A DNA stretch of 56,910 nt from Smithellaceae bacterium (lineage in GTDB: Bacteria > Desulfobacterota > Syntrophia > Syntrophales > Smithellaceae), in assembly GCA_030690945.1 (NCBI GenBank), contig JAUYFM010000003.1:1-56910 (forward strand), given 5' to 3'. Shown here in pieces: positions 1 through 6,504 of this stretch. The position numbers were made by a program, and so were the translations under genes. The notes below the pieces were generated by a model. The model worked only from the letters and a program-made list of their open reading frames with translations. It searched no databases and had not been told where the DNA came from. How positions within the stretch are numbered: the stretch's first letter is position 1; each line of letters starts with the position of its first letter.

Positions 1-73
1 ACTCCGCCAACGGCAGCATATTCGCTCCCATGAAATCCGGACAGCCCCAGTGGATATTCGCCCACGAAGCCAT
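1..73 (-). CDS. possible 5' end of a gene running off the left edge
   Basis: On the minus strand an ATG at 71-73 opens a frame that stays open to the window edge (24 residues, beginning MASWANIHWGCPDFMGAN). The same frame is open upstream to about position 135, where a TAA closes it, so the true start could lie further upstream. No good Shine-Dalgarno sequence precedes the ATG. I do not recognise the product. It is too short to judge and may be a chance frame. Confidence 0.25.
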   Translation of the reverse strand, partial: MASWANIHWGCPDFMGANMLPLAE

Positions 74-187
74 GATTTCGACTCTGCCTGTGTCTCTTTG
101 TCTACAATCAGGGGGCGTTGATATGTTTCCTTAAAAATTTCTTGCGAAAGGCCAAAGCCCATTACCCCTGCCAAACCCTTTAATCAG

Positions 188-306
188 ATGTTATGCAAAG
201 GTCTCAATTCCTGGTTCCCGGTTAAAAGAGAAAAACCAGAAACAACAAACCAGAGACCAAATCATTATAGTAATCGGGCAGAAGGGGGTGTTATGCAATA
301 AAGGTC
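188..306. repeat. direct repeat, copy A (left of vapBC)
   Basis: About 100 bp beginning gatgttatgcaaaggtctca and continuing through a purine-rich stretch to gcagaaggggg(tg)ttatgcaa. It recurs at 1408-1513 in the same orientation, nearly identical except for a 7-bp insertion (agatcag) in the second copy. Inside each copy ggtctc...gagacc and ctggtt...aaccag can pair, so the unit may fold. The remaining bases of 1-425 hold no gene I can support apart from the edge ORF. Confidence 0.85.
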
Positions 307-425
307 TTGCTGATTAGGAAGAAATGTCATCCCACAGTTTCTGCAAATCATACCGCAGCCATTTCCGGCAGGGCAATCATAAACCGATAATAAAAGATCC
401 GGTTTATAATTGTCGAAAAGCTTAA

Positions 426-890
426 TTACCGGTTCTCAACAGGAGATTTGTAAGGCAGCGCCTCCATTTTCAGCAAACCTGTCAAGGCTTCAAACTCCGG
501 GTCTTTGTGGATAAGAATTGCGTCCTTACGGATTGCAAACGCAGCAATGATTGCGTCGGCAAATGAAACATGATGCCGAGCTTTCAACCTTGCTGCGGTT
601 AACACGGTCGCTTCATCCATGTCATACAGAATGTTCACCTTCAGCTGTTTTATCAAGGCAAAGCGCCTGTCCGCTTCTGACTGCCCTTCTTCCTGAAGTG
701 TGATGTAATACATCTCCAGCAATATCGGCCAAGGCACGATTGTTTCTTTTTGTTTCAAAGCCTGCTCGACACGATCCGCGCCCTCTTCGTCCTCAATGAA
801 AGAAAGCAATGCTGATGTATCAAGAAGATAGACGATTGAGACCGTCTTGTCCAATGAAGGCGGTTTCCCGGTTTCAGGGACGTGTTTCAC
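426..890 (-). CDS. vapC: VapC-type PIN-domain toxin
   Basis: 154-residue PIN-domain protein, probably the ribonuclease toxin of a type II toxin-antitoxin module. It carries YLLDTSALL with the first catalytic Asp at about residue 24, a conserved acidic residue in ILLEMYYI and the C-terminal SFADAIIAAFA with the further acidic residue; these form the Mg-binding pocket of PIN nucleases. It follows and overlaps the AbrB-type antitoxin gene (874-1110) by 17 bases, so the two are translationally coupled. The first ~17 residues precede the usual VapC start, so translation could begin a little later, but no better start codon is visible. Type assignment is by motif; the RNA target is unknown. Confidence 0.85.
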   Translation of the reverse strand: MKHVPETGKPPSLDKTVSIVYLLDTSALLSFIEDEEGADRVEQALKQKETIVPWPILLEMYYITLQEEGQSEADRRFALIKQLKVNILYDMDEATVLTAARLKARHHVSFADAIIAAFAIRKDAILIHKDPEFEALTGLLKMEALPYKSPVENR

Positions 891-1110
891 GATTGCGATC
901 CTTTCGACGTTCCAATAATAACCGTTCAGTCAGTTTTTTTCCTCTTCCCCGGCCCCGTAATGATTGCAGCGGGTCATCCGTTACAGGAACGACTCTTATT
1001 GTTTCTCCATCATCCAGCCAAACCAGGTGAGCGCCATTTGCTATCTGGTAACGCTTCCGAATGGCCGCTGGAATGACAGTTTGTCCTCTTTTTGTTACTG
1101 CTGTTTGCAT
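874..1110 (-). CDS. vapB: AbrB/MazE-fold antitoxin of the vapBC pair
   Basis: 78-residue DNA-binding antitoxin with a swapped-hairpin AbrB domain at the N terminus: VTKRGQTVIPAAIRKRY is the characteristic half-site, followed by a charged C-terminal tail that would bind the toxin. The start is fixed by GGGAGGTG six bases before the ATG. Antitoxins of this type repress their own promoter, and the likely promoter lies at 1131-1159. The overlap with vapC supports one transcript. The pair sits between two direct repeats, which suggests it arrived or moves as a cassette. Confidence 0.85.
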   Translation of the reverse strand: MQTAVTKRGQTVIPAAIRKRYQIANGAHLVWLDDGETIRVVPVTDDPLQSLRGRGRGKKLTERLLLERRKDRNRETRP

Positions 1111-1130
1111 AATTCACCTCCCTGTTTTGT

Positions 1131-1159
1131 ATTTTACAAGGCAATTTCAGCAAACGCAA
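1131..1159 (-). promoter_or_regulatory. candidate sigma70 promoter of vapBC
   Basis: Read on the minus strand: TTGCGT (1154-1159), 17 bases, TAAAAT (1131-1136), about 20 bases before the vapB start. The -10 is good (5 of 6) and the -35 weak, which is usual for an autoregulated promoter. Inference from sequence only. Confidence 0.35.
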
Positions 1160-1237
1160 GTTGTAAATTGGAGAGCGAATTGCCTCTAATAAAATGTTAC
1201 CCAAAGAGTGATTAAAAAGGTATCGTTGACTCATAAT

Positions 1238-1257
1238 TCGGTGTTACCAAACACCGA
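1238..1257. promoter_or_regulatory. perfect inverted repeat before a small ORF
   Basis: TCGGTGTT-acca-AACACCGA, two perfect 8-base arms with a 4-base loop. It lies 7 bases before an AAGGAGG ribosome-binding site (1264-1270). It could be an RNA hairpin in the leader or an operator. No T-run follows, so a terminator is unlikely. Confidence 0.4.
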
Positions 1258-1277
1258 CTTCAAAAGGAGGTTTGGAA

Positions 1278-1526
1278 ATGAGTCCACGGTCCAAAAGAGA
1301 GGACACTAATTATTTATCTCATTCCTGCAATGAGACCTTTGCAGAACATTCACTTTTGCTCAAGTTCGAGGAAGGCGATAATAAAGACTTAGGTTTTTGG
1401 TTTATAGTTCCTGGTTCCCGGTTAAAAGAGAAAAACCAGAAACAACAAACCAGAGATCAGAGACCAAATCATTATAGTAATCGGGCAGAAGGGGATGTTA
1501 TGCAAAGGTCTCACGGCATCCTGTAA
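1278..1526 (+). CDS. small ORF with a strong ribosome-binding site, possibly a truncated gene
   Basis: 82-residue frame starting MSPRSKREDTNY, preceded by AAGGAGG with 7-base spacing, an unusually good initiation site. Only the first ~45 residues are unique sequence; from about residue 46 on it reads through repeat copy B, and its last 16 bases overlap the 3' end of the ketoacyl synthase on the other strand. This looks like a gene whose 3' part was replaced when the repeat arrived. I do not recognise the N-terminal part. It may not be expressed. Confidence 0.35.
   Translation: MSPRSKREDTNYLSHSCNETFAEHSLLLKFEEGDNKDLGFWFIVPGSRLKEKNQKQQTRDQRPNHYSNRAEGDVMQRSHGIL
1408..1513. repeat. direct repeat, copy B (right of vapBC)
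   Basis: Second copy of the repeat at 188-306, same orientation, about 1.2 kb away. It ends ttatgcaaaggtctca, the same 16 bases that open copy A, and the stop codon of the ketoacyl synthase (1511-1513) is made of its final tca. The two copies bracket vapBC and the small ORF. Confidence 0.85.
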
Positions 1527-2572
1527 ACCATTGAGTTAATGTTCATGCCTGCTCCTACGGAAGCAAATACGACTATGTCTCCTGAATGGAGTTTATGGTT
1601 ATCCAGTTTTCCTCTCTGCAAAAGGTCAAACATCGTCGGCAGAGTCGCAACCGAACTGTTGCCAAGCCATGAAATCGTCATCGGCATTATGTCGCGGGGA
1701 ATATTTTTTATATGATATGATTTCAGCAATCTTTCCAATATCGCTTGATCCATTTTCTGATTTGCCTGATGCACCAGAACTTTCTTTACATCGGCCAACG
1801 TAAATCCAGCCTTATCAAGACTCTGTTTAACTACTAAGGGAACGGTCCTGACCGCATATTTATATATTTCGTGACCATTCATTTTAATAAACAGTTCATC
1901 GCCTGTATAATCGGGGTTGTATGACCTGCCTGTCTTCAACAGATATGCATTATCAATTGTATCGGATCTTGTTACGTGTGACAATATGCCGGCATTCCGG
2001 TTTGTTGCTTCCACCAGGGTCGCTCCGGCGCCGTCGGCAAATATCATGCAGTCAACATCATGAGGGTCCGTAGCCCTCGACAGTACCTCAGCCCCGATAA
2101 CAAGGATTTTCTTTGCATCACCTGACTTTATATAATAATCGGCCAGAATCATCCCGTGCAGCCAGCCAGGGCAGCCGAAGGGGATATCAAAGGCAACGGT
2201 ATAGGGGTTTTTAATTTTCAGCTTGTGTTTCACCCTGGCAGCTATAGTGGGCATCATATCGGATCTGTTGATATCCGCTCTAACATCACCAAAATTCTGA
2301 GCGACAATTATGTAATCAAGGTTTTCCCTGTCCGTATTTTCCAGCGCTCTGTCGGCGGCCATGAATGCGATATCGGAGGTATTCAGATTATCTGTTACAT
2401 ATCGCCTCTCATTTATACATGTTATCTCTTCAAGCTTGTTAATGATATCGATATTTGCTTTTTTGATTTTTATCCCGTCGGATCTGTAAAATTCATGCCC
2501 GAGAAAATGCCTGTTCGGTATCTTTGCTGTCGGTATATAACTACCCGTTCCGGTTATAATCGAATTCGGCAT
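1511..2572 (-). CDS. 3-oxoacyl-ACP synthase III (KAS III)-like
   Basis: 353-residue thiolase-fold condensing enzyme of the FabH family, which would join an acyl-CoA starter to malonyl-ACP or perform a related Claisen condensation in the cytoplasm. The full triad is visible: Cys134 in FGCPGW, His268 in LVHQAN and Asn305 in WLGNSS. The FADGAGATLVE segment is also typical. The Cys motif is not the AACAG form of housekeeping FabH, so it may serve a special lipid or secondary-metabolite route. No acyl-carrier or desaturase gene is next to it. GGGAGG lies 15 bases before the ATG, farther than usual, and an out-of-frame ATG lies between, so the start is somewhat uncertain. The stop codon falls on the end of the direct repeat. 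Confidence 0.85.
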   Translation of the reverse strand: MPNSIITGTGSYIPTAKIPNRHFLGHEFYRSDGIKIKKANIDIINKLEEITCINERRYVTDNLNTSDIAFMAADRALENTDRENLDYIIVAQNFGDVRADINRSDMMPTIAARVKHKLKIKNPYTVAFDIPFGCPGWLHGMILADYYIKSGDAKKILVIGAEVLSRATDPHDVDCMIFADGAGATLVEATNRNAGILSHVTRSDTIDNAYLLKTGRSYNPDYTGDELFIKMNGHEIYKYAVRTVPLVVKQSLDKAGFTLADVKKVLVHQANQKMDQAILERLLKSYHIKNIPRDIMPMTISWLGNSSVATLPTMFDLLQRGKLDNHKLHSGDIVVFASVGAGMNINSMVYRMP

Positions 2573-2654
2573 AATGAAATCTGCATACCTCCCTTGAACT
2601 TAAATTTAAAAGTTCTTCTCCCAGTCAGCAGTTCACTTGAACCCCTGCCGAAGG

Positions 2655-2668
2655 TCCGCCGCGGCGGA
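2655..2668. repeat. perfect 14-bp GC palindrome in an intergenic spacer
   Basis: TCCGCCGCGGCGGA between the DUF4124 gene and the ketoacyl synthase, both on the minus strand. It is surrounded by low-complexity text (cttgaaccc-type words). It may be part of a dispersed repeat or form a hairpin after the DUF4124 gene; no clear T-run follows on either strand. Confidence 0.35.
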
Positions 2669-2699
2669 AAATCCTTGACTCCTTGAACCCTTATTATCG

Positions 2700-3194
2700 T
2701 TACCGGTTTTTAAAGTATTCGTCCGGTGAATTTTTGAGCTTATCAAGCTGTTTTTCAATTTCTCCTATCCGGGCATTTTTAAGGTTCTGGCTGTACGCGC
2801 GGCTAGTCGGCCGTTTTTTTAAATCATCGATCTTTTCCTGGAGCTGCTTTCGCTCAGCCTCGATGCGCTCCTTCTTACGGGCGTCCTCACCGCGTTTTTC
2901 TTCAGAGACACGGTCTGCTCCGGCTTGTATGCGCTCCTGCTCGGTTAGCTGTTTTTCCTGCCTGATGTTTTCGATCATTTGATCGTATTCCGGACGGCTG
3001 TCTCCTGCAGGCGCCCCGAATTCAGACTGGTCAGGGGAAATTCTGATTGTATCATAATGTTTCACATCATCAGGCTGCCGGTCGCTGAAACGCTTTACAC
3101 CATTTTTATCGGTCCATGTGTATATGTTATCGTCTGCAAGGCACGGGCAAACCCAGAACATGACAACAAATACATATATGGTTGCTCTTTTCAT
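2700..3194 (-). CDS. secreted DUF4124-domain protein with coiled coil
   Basis: 164 residues. An N-terminal signal peptide (about residues 1-20, ending CLAD) is followed by the DUF4124 signature IYTWTDKNGVKRFSDRQP, seen in many small periplasmic proteins of proteobacteria with unknown role. Residues ~75-150 are Glu/Lys/Arg-rich and strongly predicted by eye to be coiled coil. The start lies at the first Met before the signal peptide. It is upstream of and on the same strand as the ketoacyl synthase but 127 bases away, so a shared transcript is uncertain. Confidence 0.75.
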   Translation of the reverse strand: MKRATIYVFVVMFWVCPCLADDNIYTWTDKNGVKRFSDRQPDDVKHYDTIRISPDQSEFGAPAGDSRPEYDQMIENIRQEKQLTEQERIQAGADRVSEEKRGEDARKKERIEAERKQLQEKIDDLKKRPTSRAYSQNLKNARIGEIEKQLDKLKNSPDEYFKNR

Positions 3195-3443
3195 AATGGA
3201 ACCTCAATCAAGTTTGACAGCTTTGCAATAAGTCATTTTGCAATTCATATAATATTCAGATTGTGTGTTCAAGATATAATAAGTGGTTCCTCGTTATTTC
3301 GTTTGAGCGCCTCCAGGTGCCCTTGGATGCAATTCGACAAACTCGGCGCTACAACAAAAACTTATCTGACTGGATTAACAGGATTAACAGGATGATTTGA
3401 TAGGGGTAGGAACGATACATTGGTTTGCATCGCCCCTCCCTCC

Positions 3444-3476
3444 GAACCGGACTGGCGGATTTCCCGCATCCGGCTC
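3444..3476 (-). ncRNA. group II intron domain V
   Basis: A 33-base hairpin beginning GAGCCGGATGCGG, capped by a GAAA tetraloop, then TCCGC, the two-base bulge and GTCCGGTTC. This is the catalytic core domain of group II ribozymes (AGC-type triad near the 5' side, GNRA loop). It lies 15 bases after the stop codon of the maturase gene, the normal order. Confidence 0.8.
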
Positions 3477-3490
3477 TCCAGTCGGTGGTT

Positions 3491-4834
3491 TTACCTCGTT
3501 GAGGACTGGAGTAATTTCATATGGGCGTCCACAAGACTGAAAAGCCCATGTTCTCGAAAGAATTTATTCGGCCAGCGTAAATGATCCATATTGCCACTGA
3601 TACCTTTGGAACCCTTGCTGCGTTTCCGCAGGATGCTGCGCAGGCGACGCCTGATCCATCCATCAAGTGCCGGAAACGTCCACTTATGGCTGTGTTTGAA
3701 ATACTCAAACCATCCCTTAAGCGTGCGATTCACGTTCACCGCAATGGCGGACAGACTTGTGCCGTTGCTGCGCCCGGTATGGGCTCGAATGGCGTCTTTG
3801 AGCTTCCGCAGACTCTTCTTGCGGGGCCACCGTGTGCCTCGCTCGAAGTGGTATCCAAGGAAGTCAAATCCCTGACCCGGAAGGGTGGCGTCTATCACGC
3901 GGGTCTTCTCAGGATGCAAGACCAGCCCCCTTTCCGCAATCAGTTGTTGCACCTGGTGCAGGGCATTGCTTGCTTCCGATTCGTCACGACACATAATGAC
4001 AAAATCATCGGCATATCGGATCATTTGAAAACCTGCCGCATCCATCGCCTCATCAACGGGATGAAGGTAGAGGTTGGCCAACAGGGGACTGATAACGGCG
4101 CCTTGGGGTGTTCCTGCTTCGGGCGTCCACCGGGAAAGCCCCTCCATGATGTCCTGACCGAGAAATCGTTCGATCAGCTCAAGCAGGCGGCCATCGGCAA
4201 TATACCGGCGAACTTCCTGCATCAGTTTATCATGGGGAATGCTGTCAAAGTACGCCTTCAGATCGGCATCCACTACACAGGTATAGCCGGCCTTCAGGAA
4301 CCGATCCACTTCCCGCAAGGCATCCTTGCTTCCTCTGTTTGGCCTGAAACCGTAGCTATGAGTGTTGAACTTCCTCTCGAAGATAGGCTCTATTGCCAGC
4401 CTTATCGCCGCCTGGACTACCCGATCCCGCACGGCAGGGATACCCAGGGGCCGCTTCTCTCTACTGCCAAGCTTGTCTATATAGACCCGCTTGATCGGTC
4501 GCGGTCGGTATGTTCCTGTGCGGAGTTCTTCTTCCAGTTTGGCGATGTTTTCCTCAAGCTTCTGCTCAAACCTCTCCACGCTTTCATGATCCGTCCCGGC
4601 ACTCCCGCTGTTCCTTCTGACCGCCTTCCAGGCGGCGTGAAGGGTCGTTGGCCGGTACACCTTATCAATCAGGCTGAACCAAACTTCTCCTTTCACCCCC
4701 TTTTCGAGGGCCTCCAGCATGCGCTCCGTCCATATGGAACGTTCCACCCAGTCATAATGCCGGGCTTCTCCCGCTTGTTTAGTCCCGCTGGTGCGGGACA
4801 CTGCCACGGGTACTGTTTCGCTCTGTATCAACAT
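3491..4834 (-). CDS. ltrA: group II intron reverse transcriptase/maturase
   Basis: 447-residue intron-encoded protein that helps the intron RNA splice and copies it into DNA at a new site. The reverse transcriptase domain (about residues 70-330) has RPLGIPAVRDRVVQ, the GTPQGAVISPLLANLYL block and the catalytic YADDFVIMC. The maturase X domain (about 350-440) has GWFEYFKHS and RWPNKFFREHGLFSLV. No HNH endonuclease domain follows, as in the shorter En-minus class. Start chosen at the ATG with AGGGAG ten bases upstream. The long plus-strand frame over this gene (3581-5371) is its shadow. Confidence 0.93.
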   Translation of the reverse strand: MLIQSETVPVAVSRTSGTKQAGEARHYDWVERSIWTERMLEALEKGVKGEVWFSLIDKVYRPTTLHAAWKAVRRNSGSAGTDHESVERFEQKLEENIAKLEEELRTGTYRPRPIKRVYIDKLGSREKRPLGIPAVRDRVVQAAIRLAIEPIFERKFNTHSYGFRPNRGSKDALREVDRFLKAGYTCVVDADLKAYFDSIPHDKLMQEVRRYIADGRLLELIERFLGQDIMEGLSRWTPEAGTPQGAVISPLLANLYLHPVDEAMDAAGFQMIRYADDFVIMCRDESEASNALHQVQQLIAERGLVLHPEKTRVIDATLPGQGFDFLGYHFERGTRWPRKKSLRKLKDAIRAHTGRSNGTSLSAIAVNVNRTLKGWFEYFKHSHKWTFPALDGWIRRRLRSILRKRSKGSKGISGNMDHLRWPNKFFREHGLFSLVDAHMKLLQSSTR

Positions 4835-5380
4835 CGCTCATCCATCTCCCTACGTCCCTTCGCTCCACGGCCATTACGCCGCTTCTCCGCTAATATGGAC
4901 GCTCTGACTCCTGACCGGCGGGCTCTTCGTACCCTTATCAGGGGCAATGAACTCCCGTCTTGCTCCGGTCAGGTCTCCCTGGTTAACACCGCACGACTTT
5001 CCATGCATTCCGTCACCAACCACCCAGTATGCTCTGACGTCGCTTTCTTGCTGCCCCTCCAGCGCGTCAAACGCCCATGTACATTTTACTCTGTCCACAG
5101 GTCAGGCTTCACCTTGAATGAGGAGGCTCGCCGCACCTCAAGGCCGAATCGTGTTCGTTATCCTACGGACTGCGTGTTCACCTCCGGTTGCTCCCCACCC
5201 CGCCTCACAGCGACGCAGTTACCTTCGGTTACCGAAATCGGGCATAATCTCGGAGGAGGATTTTCACCTCCTAAATCGCGCCTGCTCCCAGGCGCACTCA
5301 TTCCGGTGAAGACCGGAGTCCAGTATTTCTTTCTTCCCTCCCTGGAGGGGAGGGACCGCGGGAGGGTGTAATTCATCTTC

Positions 5381-5414
5381 GTCACTCCGGGCAAGTGAAA
5401 CGTAATCCGGCTTG
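5381..5414. repeat. REP-like element with AAGTGAAAC loop, copy 1
   Basis: gtcactccgggcaagtgaaacg then taatccgg: the words CTCCGG and a short complement bracket the nonamer AAGTGAAAC. A close relative is at 6371-6402 and the 5' exon of the group II intron (5298-5325) is a third hairpin of similar stem (ATTCCGGT/ACCGGAGT). Lies between the intron and the DinB gene. Confidence 0.6.
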
Positions 5415-5420
5415 CTGCCT

Positions 5421-5915
5421 TCATTTGCGCATTTGCGACCGCACATACTGAATAAAGCCCATGTGGGGAGGCGCAACATCCATTTGCCATAACAGCGCTA
5501 TAAGTTCTCCCCGGTGATGCGTTTCTTCCTGGAAAAGGTCGAGTAATAGATCCTCAACGGGCACAAGGAATGTCGAGCCGTCCTTTTGCTTTCTCTCAAT
5601 ATTTTTTGCCAGTTCTTCCGGCGTGACTTTGCTTAAGTAGGCGTTGGCTTTGGATTCTACCTGTTCCAGATATTTCGTGACTTTCTCGATGCTGTCGTAT
5701 TCGTTATAATTGACGCTCGGATAATTGGGATTGCCTTGCAGTATATAATTAATATAGGCATCCACCACAAAGACCATATGCAGGTAGATGTCTCTCAGGG
5801 ACGGGAAACTGGCGCCTCGATCCTTGACAACTTCCTCCCAGGGGAGTTTGCTTATGGTTTCCAGATATTTGTGCCTCAAAAATTGATTATAATCCAGCAG
5901 CTTTAAAGTCTTCAT
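5421..5915 (-). CDS. DinB/YfiT-fold four-helix protein
   Basis: 164 residues of the DinB superfamily, four-helix metalloproteins that often act as thiol transferases or hydrolases. The metal-binding histidines are present: His at YLHMVFVVDAYI (first His, about residue 46) and HHRGELIALLWQM near the C terminus. The sequence ends ...HMGFIQYVRSQMRK, matching the family's final helix. GAGGAGGAAACG precedes the ATG. It stands alone between the intron and a small membrane protein gene; substrate cannot be read from sequence. Confidence 0.8.
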   Translation of the reverse strand: MKTLKLLDYNQFLRHKYLETISKLPWEEVVKDRGASFPSLRDIYLHMVFVVDAYINYILQGNPNYPSVNYNEYDSIEKVTKYLEQVESKANAYLSKVTPEELAKNIERKQKDGSTFLVPVEDLLLDLFQEETHHRGELIALLWQMDVAPPHMGFIQYVRSQMRK

Positions 5916-5965
5916 CGTTTCCTCCTCACTAAAGATTTGATCCCGGTTTCAGTCTGACAGTAAGA

Positions 5966-6316
5966 CTATTTTTCTTCTTCAATCTTAACTACGTTTTCGT
6001 ACATAGAAAATATCGGGATTCTCCATCCGTATTTTTTAATCCTTACCATCTTGTTCCTGAGTTTGATGGCGTCGTTCTGAACCGTGCCGGAATTGAACTT
6101 TAACCGATATTTGGCATCGTAGTTCACAAAAGGTCGGTACTCCGTCGCGAGCATGAACCTTCCATCTACCTTCGTCATCTGTGCATCGGTTATCCTCGTC
6201 ACAATTGTGTCTGCAACGAAATAACTATACAGTACCAGCAGAATACAAGCAACGATTCCGATCAGTATTCCCCTGATCTTCATTCTTTTAAAAAAATCAG
6301 CCATATCATTCTCCAT
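5966..6316 (-). CDS. small membrane-anchored protein, DUF1523-like
   Basis: 116 residues. One transmembrane helix near the N terminus (about residues 14-33, IRGILIGIVACILLVLYSYF) is followed by a soluble, probably periplasmic beta-rich domain with VTRITDAQMTKVDG and a C-terminal VRIKKYGWRIPIFSMYENVV. The Trp-rich tail resembles DUF1523 proteins; function unknown. The true start may be the second Met (residue 5). It is upstream of the DinB gene on the same strand, 50 bases apart, so co-transcription is possible. Confidence 0.65.
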   Translation of the reverse strand: MENDMADFFKRMKIRGILIGIVACILLVLYSYFVADTIVTRITDAQMTKVDGRFMLATEYRPFVNYDAKYRLKFNSGTVQNDAIKLRNKMVRIKKYGWRIPIFSMYENVVKIEEEK

Positions 6317-6370
6317 ACATCAAGGAATCCAAAATTATGTTAACGCGGAAACCCGGAACGCTCCCCTTGT

Positions 6371-6402
6371 CATTCCGGGCAAGTGAAACGCGACCCGGAA
6401 TC
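6371..6402. repeat. REP-like hairpin with AAGTGAAAC loop, copy 2
   Basis: ATTCCGGG (6372-6379) and CCCGGAAT (6394-6401) form a perfect 8-base stem around caAGTGAAACgcga. It lies in the 188-base gap between the membrane protein and the restriction-modification gene. No T-run, so probably a dispersed repeat and not a terminator. Confidence 0.65.
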
Positions 6403-6504
6403 CAGTATTTACAAAAAGAATGAAAACTGCGACTGGTGAGGGATCGCGTGATTCGTCGACTGCAATTGTCAAGAAAAAATTTAACCACAGTTTCTCCAGA
6501 TGTT

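Larger units (their letters stand above)
3400..5297 (-). mobile_element. complete group II intron
   Basis: Read on the minus strand the element opens with GTGCGCC at 5297, matching the GUGYG 5' consensus, contains about 460 bases of structured RNA before the ORF, encodes a reverse transcriptase/maturase (3491-4834), then has a domain V hairpin (3444-3476), a domain VI helix (GGGGCGATGCA...TGTATCG..CCCC) and ends ...CCCCTAT at 3400, fitting the AY 3' consensus. Total 1898 bp. The 5' exon is the hairpin ACTCCGGTcttcACCGGAATGA, a member of a dispersed hairpin family; the 3' exon starts with CAAATCATCCTG. Insertion just after a stem-loop resembles bacterial class C introns. Boundaries are by motif, not by comparison with an empty site. 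Confidence 0.8.

Noticed and set aside
5132-5136. GTGCG at 5132-5136 as intron 5' end
   Set aside because: Would leave only ~300 bases for RNA domains I-III; the GTGCGCC at 5297 gives the expected length and sits at the repeat boundary.
3581-5371. 596-residue plus-strand ORF
   Set aside because: Shadow of the group II intron reverse transcriptase and its RNA domains; no family motifs, and no sensible start.
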